Below the pieces are notes generated by a model. It was given only the letters and a program-made list of their open reading frames with translations, was not told the DNA's origin and did no database searches. From CAIXSC01 sp046349915 (lineage in GTDB: Bacteria > Planctomycetota > Planctomycetia > Pirellulales > Pirellulaceae), in contig JAXMBL010000003.1 of the NCBI GenBank assembly GCA_046349915.1, positions 1,550,001 to 1,614,000 of the forward strand: DNA of 64,000 nucleotides, in the 5' to 3' direction. Shown in pieces: positions 24,053 through 32,424 of this stretch; position 1 is the first letter of the stretch; each line of letters starts with the position of its first letter. The position numbers and the translations under genes are program-made.

Positions 24053-24828
24053 GGTAACTTTCCTTCGGCGATCTCGCGCTCCCACTGATCGATCAGGGGC
24101 CAGTCGATGGCGCAGGTGCCGAAATCGGGCATGTGGAGATACGATTCCAAGCGGGCGATGGTCTTGTCCAGCAGAGCATCATCCTTACGGAAAATAGGGC
24201 CGTGGGCCGGTAAGAGCCACTTTACGTCGCTGGCCCGAATACGCTGCAGGGACTTGATAAAGTCGGGAATGTTGCTGCCGTGATGGGCATCGATCGCGCC
24301 CACGCAGCCGTCGCGGTAAATGTTGTCGCCGCTGAATAAGAGATCTCCCATCCGCAGGGCGATGTGCCCATCGGTATGGCCGGGGGTGAGCCAGATTTCG
24401 AGCTCCAGCGAGCCCACTCGAATCCGTTCGCCATCGTCGAGCAACTGATCGATCTTGACGGCCGGCATTTCGAGGTGGATATCTTGCGGAATGATCTGAG
24501 CGAATGTCTTGAGGCGGTCGCCGGCTTCGAGCGGCCCCGCGGCGCTACGGTGAGCGGAAACGGAAGTGCGGAGGAGCTGTTTGGCTTTGGCCAGCCCTTG
24601 AATGTGGTCCACGTCCGCATGCGTCGCGACGATCGTCTTGCATTGCGCGAGTGGGAAGTCGATTTCCCGAATCAGTTCGACGATTTCGTCCACATTTTCG
24701 TCGTAGCCAATGTCGATCAGGATCCACTCGTTTTGGTCGTAGATCAAATAGACGTTGCAGCCGAGTAGATGACCGGCTTGGAAATTGAGTTCGATGACGT
24801 GAGGGAAGATTGGTTTGCGAGCGAGCAT
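24046..24828 (-). CDS. MBL-fold metallo-hydrolase with an altered metal motif
   Basis: A 260-residue metallo-beta-lactamase-fold hydrolase. The metal-site order is recognisable: THADVDHIQG (family HxHxDH, but the second His is Asp here), LTPGHTDGHIAL, FSGDNIYRDGCVG and the C-terminal PAHGP. The start is the ATG at 24828 (MLARKPIF) with AAGGAAC upstream. The frame extends 15 codons further without support. Known relatives hydrolyse thioesters, lactones or phosphodiesters, and the substrate here cannot be inferred. It lies 95 bp downstream of an SDR-type gene on the same strand, so they may share a transcript. The stop codon falls in a 22-bp tandem repeat. Confidence 0.88.
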   Translation of the reverse strand: MLARKPIFPHVIELNFQAGHLLGCNVYLIYDQNEWILIDIGYDENVDEIVELIREIDFPLAQCKTIVATHADVDHIQGLAKAKQLLRTSVSAHRSAAGPLEAGDRLKTFAQIIPQDIHLEMPAVKIDQLLDDGERIRVGSLELEIWLTPGHTDGHIALRMGDLLFSGDNIYRDGCVGAIDAHHGSNIPDFIKSLQRIRASDVKWLLPAHGPIFRKDDALLDKTIARLESYLHMPDFGTCAIDWPLIDQWEREIAEGKLPS

Positions 24829-24923
24829 GGATGTTCCTTGAGACGAGCCGCGAGCAGACCCACATGCGTCCACCGCTCTGGGGATTGTAGGGAGTAAAGG
24901 GAGATTCGTTCAACCCGCTGCGC

Positions 24924-25868
24924 TCAAGGAGTCTTTTCACTGGTCTGGCTGAGGGCGACGACCTGGGCGAGCCCAAGGGAATGATTGGGGTACAGGAGAG
25001 TCGGCGCGAGCAATTGTTGCAGACGCGCGTTGGCGACTCGTTTATCCGCGGAACCTCGTGCTGCTCGTCGTGCCGAGCCCGCTTGCTCCTTGCTCGCCGT
25101 TGAGGCGGCAGGCTGGGGAGCATCGTGTGGTAGGAAATTCGGCGGAGGGGCGTTGAGTAGCGTGGCGAGGGTCGCGTAGTAATTCTTGCGTAGCACCGGT
25201 TGTCCATCGGAGACATTGAAGAGTGCGGGGGGGGCGACCTGTTGCGCGGCCTGTACGGTAATACTCGCCGCATCATCGATGTGGATCAGGTTCAAGTAGC
25301 CCTCGGCCGGAACAGCAATTGGCTCGCCAGCTGCGATTTGCCGGAGATAAGGAAGGCGCCCCGGTCCATACAAGCCAGCGCAGCGCAAGATGATGCCGCG
25401 GTTGCCAAAGCAGCTGGCTTGCAGCAGGCGTTCCGCGGCGAGGCAAGCGATTCCCCCCTCTCGGTTGGGCTGGCAGGCGAACGACTCATCCACCCACTCG
25501 CCTTCCGTCTGACCGTAAACTCCGGTCGAACTAATGTAGAGGAAGGTGCGTATCGAGTGGGTGTAAGCCGTGAGCGCCCGCAAGACGTGGCGCAGACCCT
25601 CGACATAGATGTCGTGGATGGATCGCCCCGATGTCCGGTCATATCCGACCGCGAACAAGACGGTGTCGATTGATTCGAGTCCACTCAGGGCAGTCAGCAG
25701 TTCAGGCTCATTCGAGATATCGGCGACGATCGGCTGCCATCCGTGAGACGCGAATATCTGAGCTCTTTCAGGGGATCGCGTGACTGCCGTCACCGAGTCG
25801 CCTTGGTCTGCCCAGAGACGTGCTACTCGACTTCCCAAATACCCACAACCGAACACCAGGCGATGCAT
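24924..25868 (-). CDS. NAD(P)-dependent SDR / epimerase-family protein
   Basis: A 314-residue extended short-chain dehydrogenase of the atypical YeeZ-like group. The N-terminal Rossmann motif is HRLVFGCGYLGSRVARLW (GxxGxxG-type). The active-site region is LYISSTGVYG with an Asp/Glu-rich stretch after it, but the classical YxxxK is not obvious: the expected place reads GGIACLAAERLLQ. A Pro/Ala/Lys/Arg-rich stretch (about 245-275) departs from the family. The ATG at 25868 has AAGG upstream. It diverges from the HtrA-like gene across 243 bp. The reaction is unknown; nucleotide-sugar or isoprenoid oxidoreduction are possibilities only. Confidence 0.87.
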   Translation of the reverse strand: MHRLVFGCGYLGSRVARLWADQGDSVTAVTRSPERAQIFASHGWQPIVADISNEPELLTALSGLESIDTVLFAVGYDRTSGRSIHDIYVEGLRHVLRALTAYTHSIRTFLYISSTGVYGQTEGEWVDESFACQPNREGGIACLAAERLLQASCFGNRGIILRCAGLYGPGRLPYLRQIAAGEPIAVPAEGYLNLIHIDDAASITVQAAQQVAPPALFNVSDGQPVLRKNYYATLATLLNAPPPNFLPHDAPQPAASTASKEQAGSARRAARGSADKRVANARLQQLLAPTLLYPNHSLGLAQVVALSQTSEKTP

Positions 25869-26111
25869 ACGATACCTTCGTTACGAATTCGCGAATCCAA
25901 ATTAGTTGCCTTGGCGTCCGCGTGGCCCGTCAGCGATGAAAGCGGCAAACTCAGAGAATTCTACCAAGCGCGCGCGAAGTATGGGCAAACCCAAGAATCT
26001 TGGTTTATGATGTGTTCGGTGTGCGAGAACGACCGCTGTTCGCTGGGACGCGGCATTCACATGCGCAACCCATCGACAACAGCGAGCTTGGGCAGTCAGG
26101 GGGACGAGGCG

Positions 26112-27404
26112 ATGGATCTCAGGCGGTCGAGCTTCGCGATTCCGTTTCGCTGGAATGAGCGTCTGTGTTTCCCGCTACCGCTGTGTTGCGCTTTAGCGCT
26201 GTGCTTCGCATTTACGATCGTTGCCTCACCGGTCTTCGCGCAGTCTCGGGTCGTAGATGCGCCGCGGGCTAATTCCGCTTCTCAGCCCGGCGCGCGTGGC
26301 GGCGTGCGGGGCATGGTCCGCGAGTCGCGAGGGGGGCGAGGCGAGTCGGCGGCGCCTCGCGCCGTTCCCGCGCCCGAAACGGCGCGACCCACTCCAGCAT
26401 CGAATCGCTCGCCGATGTCGGCCGAGGCTAACTCCGCCAGCGGCATCGATGCGCAAGTTGCCGCTCGCAGCGAGGAGCAAGATGCGTCAACTGGTTCGCT
26501 GGAAGTCTCCGCTCCCGCCGTCTTTGCGGGCGGTGTTCCCACGGGGATCGCTGAACTCAAGGCCATGCAGACTCATCTGAGAAAAATCTCGGAGCGTCTA
26601 TTGGCTGCGACGGTGGGGATTCGCGTCGGCTCGGCGTACGGTAGCGGCGTCATCGTATCGCCCGAGGGCATGGTGCTGACTGCCGCCCATGTGGCTCAAG
26701 GGGCCAACGTACCGTGCGATGTCATCTTGCCGGATGGTCGCAGTGTGCGCGCGAAGACGCTCGGGCTGAATCGAAATATCGACGCGGCTTTGGTCCAGAT
26801 CGTTGAACCTGGGCCTTGGCCAGTCGCCGCCATCAATGAGGGAACGGCGCCGAAAGCGGGGCAATGGTGCATGGCGACAGGACATCCTGGCGGCTATGAA
26901 CGGGGACGCAAGCCGGTGTTGCGGCTGGGGCGAATTCTCGAGACCAGCAATGCGGTCATGGTGACTGACTGCACGTTGGTCGGCGGCGACTCAGGCGGCC
27001 CGCTCTTTGATGGCGAGGGACGCGTGATCGGAATTCACAGTCGAATCGGCGGCATGTTGACAGCCAATTTGCACGTGCCGGTCGCCGGTTTTCGCGAGAG
27101 CTGGGAACGACTAGAAAGAGGCGAATCGTGGGGGCATTTGCCTGGGCAAGCTCCTTTTTTGGGAGTTCGAGGCGCGCCTGAGGGGGATGTCGCCAAGATC
27201 AGCGAGGTATTTCCGGAGACTCCCGCCGCCCGGGCTGGTTTGAAGGCGGGCGACGTAGTGATTAGCTTTGGCGGGAAGCGAGTGGGAGATTTCACGTCGC
27301 TAACCGAACTTGTGGGGCAAACCGAGCCTGGGGCTCGAGTCCCCTTGGTGGTGCGGCGCGGAGACGAAATGTTGGAATTGGAATTGGTGGTGGGGAAACG
27401 CTAA
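26112..27404 (+). CDS. Secreted HtrA/DegP-like serine protease with one PDZ domain
   Basis: Exported trypsin-fold protease. From the ATG at 26112 (MDLRRSSF, behind GGGGGACGAGG) the 430 residues comprise a signal peptide (hydrophobic to about 37, ending PVFAQS), a low-complexity Ala/Arg/Pro linker (to about 150), a protease domain with the full triad and a C-terminal PDZ (about 340-428). The triad is His193 in VLTAAHV, Asp224 in NRNIDAALVQI and Ser294 in VGGDSGGPLFD. Typical roles are quality control of periplasmic proteins. An in-frame extension upstream to 25743 lacks a binding site and is rejected. The next gene downstream, 75 bp away, is a diverged relative that has lost its active site, so the pair may work together. 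Confidence 0.9.
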   Translation: MDLRRSSFAIPFRWNERLCFPLPLCCALALCFAFTIVASPVFAQSRVVDAPRANSASQPGARGGVRGMVRESRGGRGESAAPRAVPAPETARPTPASNRSPMSAEANSASGIDAQVAARSEEQDASTGSLEVSAPAVFAGGVPTGIAELKAMQTHLRKISERLLAATVGIRVGSAYGSGVIVSPEGMVLTAAHVAQGANVPCDVILPDGRSVRAKTLGLNRNIDAALVQIVEPGPWPVAAINEGTAPKAGQWCMATGHPGGYERGRKPVLRLGRILETSNAVMVTDCTLVGGDSGGPLFDGEGRVIGIHSRIGGMLTANLHVPVAGFRESWERLERGESWGHLPGQAPFLGVRGAPEGDVAKISEVFPETPAARAGLKAGDVVISFGGKRVGDFTSLTELVGQTEPGARVPLVVRRGDEMLELELVVGKR

Positions 27405-27479
27405 CGGAGGACGATTCGGGCAGCTCACGGGGCGGCGACTTGGATCAAGGCGAATTAGCGCCGAGCCAAGTTACGCTGA

Positions 27480-28802
27480 GTGGGAATGGTCGAACGATCT
27501 GATTTCCGTTACGCGGGACTCGCGGCAGGATGCTGCGGCAGATGCATTGGAACAAGTTTCATGCTGTGCGCGGATTTATCTTGTCGCGGAAATCGCATAG
27601 GTTCGAGCCACTCCCACTTGGATGACTTGAACCATCCGTGGTTTCGGCGAGCGACAACAGTCGCTTGGGGCCTTCTGCAACTCGTCGCTCTCCAGGCTGT
27701 CTTGGCGATACCGCCCGCGCGTCCCGTGTCGGCTCAAGAGCTGGCGCCTCCCGCGCCGCCCGCTGACAAGTCCGACGAAGTGAAGAGATGGTTGGAGCGG
27801 GTGGCGGGCGTCCGCGCAACCAATCCCCATCAGCGAGACCATGCCTCCGTCCGGACTGCGTTCGCCGAGGTCGTCCAACAATGCCGGCTGTCGACGGTGC
27901 GTGTCCTGGGAGACGACGTCCAAGTTGCGCTCGGCGCCGTCGTCGATGCGGATGGTTTGATCGTGACCAAGGCCAGTGAACTCAAAGGTAGAATCACCTG
28001 TGCGTTCGCCGATGGTCGCAAGTTTCCCGCCGAGCTTGTCGAAACGAACGACGAATATGATATAGCATTGCTGAAAATTGCCGCTCATGATCTGAGTCCA
28101 GTTCGCTGGGCCGAAGACGAGCCGTTTGTGGGAAGTTGGTTGGCCACTCCCAATCACGATCGGATTCCCGCGGCGATCGGTGTGATGAGCAATTCACCTC
28201 GAGCGATTCCCGCGCCTATGGGTTTTCTCGGCGTGGGGCTCGACAACGAACAACCGTTGGTCATACACGTCTATCCCGGCATGGCGGCCGATAAAGCGGG
28301 ACTCAAGGTGAGCGATTTAGTGTTGCGAGCGGGAGGCGTCGCCGTTCACACTCGAGAAGAATTGCAGTCGCAAGTTCGACGACGACAGCCTGGGCAGACT
28401 CTGCAATTGCTCGTCAAACGCGGGCCATCTCAATTCGAACTCCCCGTGGTGCTGGGCGACGCTCCGACCGCCGCAACCAACGAGAGAATCGAGTTTCAGA
28501 ATCGACTTGGCGGGCAACTCAGTCAACGACGAGCCGGGTTTCCCTTGGCGTTGCAACACGATACGGTTTTGCGTCCGAACGAATGCGGCGGGCCTCTGGT
28601 GGACCTGGATGGACAAGTGGTGGCGCTCAACATCGCACGAGCGGGGCGAGTCGCGAGTTTTGCCGTGCCCGCCAGCGTCGTGGTCCCCTTGATTGCTTCC
28701 TGGAAGTCGGGGAAGCTGGAGGCTGGGGCGGTTGTTCAGGGAGGTGCTCGCACGGGTAATGCCGAGGTGACGATGCCTACCAGTGTGACCAAGCCCGAAT
28801 GA
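27480..28802 (+). CDS. HtrA-related protein with lost catalytic triad and a PDZ domain inserted in the protease fold
   Basis: Numbering uses the longest frame from 27480 (440 residues); the true start is unclear and may be a TTG near 27618 or 27627, just before the signal peptide around WFRRATTVAWGLLQLVALQA. The trypsin-like first barrel has TKAS where TAAH is expected (Ser166 in place of His). The Asp is kept (Asp194, YDIALLKI). A PDZ domain follows (about 247-320, FLGVGLDNEQP to LVKRG). Only after it comes the segment NECGGPLVDLDGQVVALNIA, equivalent to GNSGGPL, with Cys369 in place of Ser. The PDZ therefore seems to sit inside the protease fold. A binding or scaffold role is more likely than proteolysis. 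The stop overlaps the upstream frame of the DUF4404 gene. Confidence 0.8.
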   Translation: MGMVERSDFRYAGLAAGCCGRCIGTSFMLCADLSCRGNRIGSSHSHLDDLNHPWFRRATTVAWGLLQLVALQAVLAIPPARPVSAQELAPPAPPADKSDEVKRWLERVAGVRATNPHQRDHASVRTAFAEVVQQCRLSTVRVLGDDVQVALGAVVDADGLIVTKASELKGRITCAFADGRKFPAELVETNDEYDIALLKIAAHDLSPVRWAEDEPFVGSWLATPNHDRIPAAIGVMSNSPRAIPAPMGFLGVGLDNEQPLVIHVYPGMAADKAGLKVSDLVLRAGGVAVHTREELQSQVRRRQPGQTLQLLVKRGPSQFELPVVLGDAPTAATNERIEFQNRLGGQLSQRRAGFPLALQHDTVLRPNECGGPLVDLDGQVVALNIARAGRVASFAVPASVVVPLIASWKSGKLEAGAVVQGGARTGNAEVTMPTSVTKPE

Positions 28803-28834
28803 TCGCCGCCGATTCGCCCCCAGGAGAAGTCGCC

Positions 28835-29113
28835 ATGTCCGAGCTCAAGGAAAGACTCCAAGCCACCGTTCGAGATCTTGAGCAAGAGCTCGCCCAATCA
28901 GGTCCTCTCGATCGCGAATCTCGCGATTTGCTGGAACAGGCCGCTCGCGAGATCCGGTCCAAGTTAGACGCGACGAAGACGGAGGGGGAGAATCCCGCGG
29001 AGTCGCTCGTGGAACGCGTGAACACGGCTGCTCGCCGCTTCGAGTCGACTCATCCAACGCTCTCCGGAATTCTCGAGCGTATCGCCGACGGCTTGGCGCA
29101 ATTGGGCATCTAA
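28835..29113 (+). CDS. DUF4404 family protein
   Basis: A 92-residue mostly helical protein matching my recollection of DUF4404: N-terminal MSELKERLQ, a heptad-like middle and the C-terminal motif FESTHPTLSGILERIADGLAQLGI. Function is unknown in general. I start at the ATG at 28835, with AGGAGAAG nine bases upstream. The frame is open back to 28799. It lies 32 bp after the pseudo-protease gene, so it is probably part of the same transcript. It meets the FGGY kinase gene tail to tail with one base between the stops. Confidence 0.85.
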   Translation: MSELKERLQATVRDLEQELAQSGPLDRESRDLLEQAAREIRSKLDATKTEGENPAESLVERVNTAARRFESTHPTLSGILERIADGLAQLGI

Positions 29114-29114
29114 A

Positions 29115-30626
29115 CTAGCCCAACCCGGCAGCTCGCAGCAGGTACTCAGCGGTCGCGCCTCGCAGCGGATCGAACGCAGCGCAGTCGAGCAAGGGGAAGC
29201 GAGCCGTATCGCCGAAGATTGCGGCCAACGAGTGAACACGAGCCAATTCGGCGTTCACCAAAGCTCCGTAGGCGGATGTCTTGAACCTTAATGGGCCTGT
29301 TCGTCCACTTACGGCCACGCGCGCTTGGGGCGCCAGAATGTGTACGCCCGCCGCAAAAAACTGCTGAAAGAGCGTCGATTGGCTGAGTCCGCCCGTCAGC
29401 ACATAAGTATCCACCTGATAGCCGCCGTGCGGACTCGCTTCAGCGATGAGTTGCTCGACTCGAAGCAGCAGTTCGAGCGCAATCGAGAATTGAGTGCAGG
29501 CGGTCTTGGCGCCGAGGGACAGTTCAGACCAGCCTGGCGGGAATGTCTCGAAATGCTTGCCGTCGTCATGCAGAACTCGGCGGATATTGCCCAGTTCGAC
29601 ATCGAGCATTTGGCGGTTGAGGTCGCCAAGTCGCTTGGCAAAGTCGGCGGCATATTCATGGAAGTAGCGCGAATACCACGCGCCGCAGTCGGCCAGCATC
29701 TTCAACAGCAGGCTGCTCTGTTCATAGAACTCGAAGCGGTAGGTGTCGGGACTGGGAGTAGTGCGAGTCGCTTTGTCGCAGGACCAATTGATGGTGCCGC
29801 TCGTCCCCGCGGAGACAACGATCCGTCGGTAGTCGTCAGTCATGCCACAGCCCACGGCCGAGGCGTGGTTGTCCCCGAGTCCCGCGGCGAAAATCCAACC
29901 CGCCAGTTGTTCCTTGATCGTACGCCAGGGATCGTCGCTGCTGCGAGCCGGCAGAACTTCGCCGATCGCGGCGCCCGATTGGGCCGGTTCCGGAAACCAC
30001 TCAGGAGCCAAGCCTGCGATTTCCATTGCCTCGACCGCGAGTTGGCGAGTCTTCTGATCGAGCAGGCCATTGCTGAGTGCATCGGACTTGGCCAGTCGGG
30101 CTTTACCGGTGAGGCAGAGCGCAACCCAGTCGCCGGTCAACATCACTCGCTGCACTTGTCCCTTCAGTTCGGGAGCGACGGCCAGCACATGCTTGAGTTT
30201 GGGGAGTACGAACCGCGGCGCGAGCGGACCCACGGTCGCCTCGGCGCCTCCGTCTTGCAATTGAGCGACTTCTTTTACCGCGGCATTGCATTTCCACATG
30301 AGTGCGGGTAGGAGGGGGCGATCCGCTTTGTCCAACACGACTTGATCGTGCTGACGGCACGCGACCGACAGGTAGCCAGGATCGTGGGCCGAGCGGTGGA
30401 ATGACCAGCCTTGATTCACCAGTTCCGCCAGCAGTTCGCTGATCATCACGGGGATTTCGTCGAGCAGAAACCCGGGGTACTCAGGCGAGTTTCTCCAGTG
30501 GGTGGCGCCACGCATTGCGAGTCGCGCGAAATCTTCATGGCCCGCGTCATCGCGAACGGCGAGCGCCATTTCGGTGGTCGTGATGTCGATGGCCAAGTAG
30601 CGGGCGGTGTATTGCGAGTTCGCCAT
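29115..30626 (-). CDS. FGGY-family carbohydrate kinase
   Basis: Two-domain sugar kinase of the ribokinase-unrelated FGGY (xylulokinase/gluconokinase/glycerol kinase) family, 503 residues. The N-terminal nucleotide-phosphate loop reads YLAIDITTTEMALAV, with Ile-Thr where Leu-Gly is usual. The catalytic-base region is GLGDNHASAVG and the ADP-binding loop is VSAGTSGTINW. A C-terminal DTYVLTGGLSQ block matches the GG(x)S motif. The ATG at 30626 has GGAG upstream. Substrate specificity cannot be read. Co-direction with DUF983 and a DapA-type aldolase suggests a small sugar or sugar-acid utilisation group. Confidence 0.9.
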   Translation of the reverse strand: MANSQYTARYLAIDITTTEMALAVRDDAGHEDFARLAMRGATHWRNSPEYPGFLLDEIPVMISELLAELVNQGWSFHRSAHDPGYLSVACRQHDQVVLDKADRPLLPALMWKCNAAVKEVAQLQDGGAEATVGPLAPRFVLPKLKHVLAVAPELKGQVQRVMLTGDWVALCLTGKARLAKSDALSNGLLDQKTRQLAVEAMEIAGLAPEWFPEPAQSGAAIGEVLPARSSDDPWRTIKEQLAGWIFAAGLGDNHASAVGCGMTDDYRRIVVSAGTSGTINWSCDKATRTTPSPDTYRFEFYEQSSLLLKMLADCGAWYSRYFHEYAADFAKRLGDLNRQMLDVELGNIRRVLHDDGKHFETFPPGWSELSLGAKTACTQFSIALELLLRVEQLIAEASPHGGYQVDTYVLTGGLSQSTLFQQFFAAGVHILAPQARVAVSGRTGPLRFKTSAYGALVNAELARVHSLAAIFGDTARFPLLDCAAFDPLRGATAEYLLRAAGLG

Positions 30627-30697
30627 GGCGGCTCCAAGTTAATGACGAAAGGTCGATGCGTATTGAGTGCCGTTAGTTCAACGAAATCACCTGCGGA

Positions 30698-31174
30698 TTA
30701 AGCAGGCGGAGAATGCGATGTCTTCTCAGCAGCTTCATCGCGATCGATGCTGTCAGAGTTGGATGACAGCGGCGGCGAATTCCCTCGAGTCGGGACGCCG
30801 GCTGGCAGGTCGACTTGGGTATCGCGACGATTGCGTGGGTCCATGAACTGATCAAACCCCAGCCAGAGTGCTCGGGCGTACCGGAAGAACCAGATTGGGA
30901 ACAGCAAGGTGAAGGCGAACGCCCCCAACAGCAGTTGATTCTCGGAGGCGGTGCGTGAGAAGAGCAGGGTGGGGTACGCGATCGCGACAATCAGCGCGGT
31001 GAGCCCGTAATTGAAGTAGATCGAGCCCAGGAAAAAGCCCGCTTCACGCTCAAAAGTCGCGTTGCAGTGTGCGCAACTCGGATGCATGCGAAACCAGCCC
31101 GCGAACAAACGTCCTTCGCCGCAGACCGGGCAGCGAAGTCGCAGGCTTCGCCAGACCAAAGTTGGAAATCCCAT
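30698..31174 (-). CDS. DUF983 membrane protein with zinc ribbon
   Basis: A 158-residue protein of the DUF983 type: an N-terminal CPVCGEG and CAHCNAT pair (probable zinc ribbon), then FEREAGFFLGSIYFNYG and two membrane segments (about 55-75 and 80-105), and a short Asp/Arg/Pro-rich tail. Function is unknown in the family. I start at the ATG at 31174 (MGFPTLVW), five bases after GGAACGAGG. A GTG at 31180 would add two residues. The ribosome binding site is complementary to a segment 50 bp upstream (see the inverted repeat at 31180-31247). The FGGY kinase follows after 71 bp. Confidence 0.85.
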   Translation of the reverse strand: MGFPTLVWRSLRLRCPVCGEGRLFAGWFRMHPSCAHCNATFEREAGFFLGSIYFNYGLTALIVAIAYPTLLFSRTASENQLLLGAFAFTLLFPIWFFRYARALWLGFDQFMDPRNRRDTQVDLPAGVPTRGNSPPLSSNSDSIDRDEAAEKTSHSPPA

Positions 31175-31179
31175 GTCCA

Positions 31180-31247
31180 CCTCGTTCCCTTGGTAATCTC
31201 TCAGTATGACGCCAGAGGCTCACGCCGGAAAGATGGCTGGAACGAGG
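31180..31247 (-). promoter_or_regulatory. Inverted repeat that could hide a ribosome binding site
   Basis: CCTCGTTCC at 31180-31188 and GGAACGAGG at 31239-31247 are perfect 9-bp complements, 50 bp apart. On the minus-strand transcript the downstream arm is exactly the ribosome binding site of the DUF983 gene and the upstream arm would be its anti-sequence. Confidence 0.45.
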
Positions 31248-31294
31248 GGCAACGCGACTTGGCGGGCGCGAAAACTCAAATGTGTCCGGCTCCT

Positions 31295-32314
31295 TTAGGC
31301 CATTCCACGTTTCTTGAGTTCTCCCACCACGCCTTGCACAATTCGCGCGATGGCGTCGGGGTCGACCGCTTGTCCCACGGGGCAGCCGCACAATGGTTCG
31401 TCGGTGAAGCCCTCGGCCGCGAGCAAACATTGGAGTTGATCGCGAACCTTGTCGACTTGCAACTGCTGACTTGATGACTGCGGCTGGCGACCCAAGCCGG
31501 TCTGGAATCCACGCAATTGCAAACCTGCTCGAACTCCCTCGGGGAATTCCGATGAGAAAATCATGGCGTCGAACAGTCTCAATAGGCGGTGCTGAAGATC
31601 GAGTGCCTCATCTAGACGACGCGCGATCGTCAGATCGTAGAGTTTCCGTGTGACCTCGGGCACGACGCCACTCGTCGCATTGGTGCCTCCGTCACAGCCG
31701 ATGAGCAGCATCGGCATGAGCGCTGCGTCCCAGCCGGTGAGGAACGAAAACTCGGGACGCGAAGGGCGGACCGCCGCGATCATGCGCAACATATGCGGAA
31801 TGTCGCCCGAGGAATCTTTGATCGCGACCACTCGTGGGCATTCGTCCGCTAGCCTTTGGACGGTTGGCACGTCGATGGGGGACGCGAAGAGTGGAATATT
31901 GTAAAGAGTTACGTCGATCGGCGAGTTATCGGCGATTTCCTTGAAATAAGCGTACACGCCCGCCGGGCTCAACTTGTAATAGAACGGCGAGACAATGGCG
32001 ACCGCACGCGCGCCCAGATCGTGGTAATACTCGCAGGCTCGAATCGTTTCCCGAGTATTGGCCTCCGCGGCGCCCGCCAGAATCGGCACTCGACCGCGTG
32101 TCTGGTCGACCATGATTTCAATGATCCGACGTCGTTCTTCGGCGGTGAAACGCGTGAATTCACCAGTCGAACCGTTCGGATACAAACCATGCACGCCATG
32201 ATCGATTAGCCAGTCGACGTAGCGACGCAGTTCTGGCTCATTGATATCGCCATGGTCATCGAGGGGAACGATATTGGGGGTGTAGATTCCGGTTAATCGC
32301 TGCGGCGTCGTCAT
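31295..32314 (-). CDS. Dihydrodipicolinate synthase / N-acetylneuraminate lyase family aldolase
   Basis: Class I TIM-barrel aldolase, 339 residues from the ATG at 32314 (MTTPQRLTGIYTPNIVPLDD). The family's NGSTGEFTRFT binding loop, the catalytic Tyr of VTLYNIPLF and the Schiff-base Lys of VVAIKDSSGD are all present. The C-terminus carries an extra CGCPVG segment. The family condenses or cleaves pyruvate-derived 2-keto acids. Without lysine genes nearby, and next to a sugar kinase, a catabolic lyase acting on a sugar acid is more likely than lysine synthesis. The longer frame to 32410 has no binding site. It diverges from the GT-C-like gene across 110 bp. Confidence 0.9.
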   Translation of the reverse strand: MTTPQRLTGIYTPNIVPLDDHGDINEPELRRYVDWLIDHGVHGLYPNGSTGEFTRFTAEERRRIIEIMVDQTRGRVPILAGAAEANTRETIRACEYYHDLGARAVAIVSPFYYKLSPAGVYAYFKEIADNSPIDVTLYNIPLFASPIDVPTVQRLADECPRVVAIKDSSGDIPHMLRMIAAVRPSRPEFSFLTGWDAALMPMLLIGCDGGTNATSGVVPEVTRKLYDLTIARRLDEALDLQHRLLRLFDAMIFSSEFPEGVRAGLQLRGFQTGLGRQPQSSSQQLQVDKVRDQLQCLLAAEGFTDEPLCGCPVGQAVDPDAIARIVQGVVGELKKRGMA

Positions 32315-32424
32315 GGGGCGGGTTCTCTGGGGCGTGGTAAGACTCGTACAATCATAGCTCGACCCTGAGGGCACGCAACGAGCGGCTTGGAGGGGGAATC
32401 GCCCACACAACCCTTACGATCCCC

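Noticed and set aside
25743..26111. N-terminal extension of the HtrA-like protein by 123 residues
   Set aside because: No ribosome binding site, no protein-like composition, and the signal peptide begins after the ATG at 26112. The start would also lie inside the divergent SDR gene.
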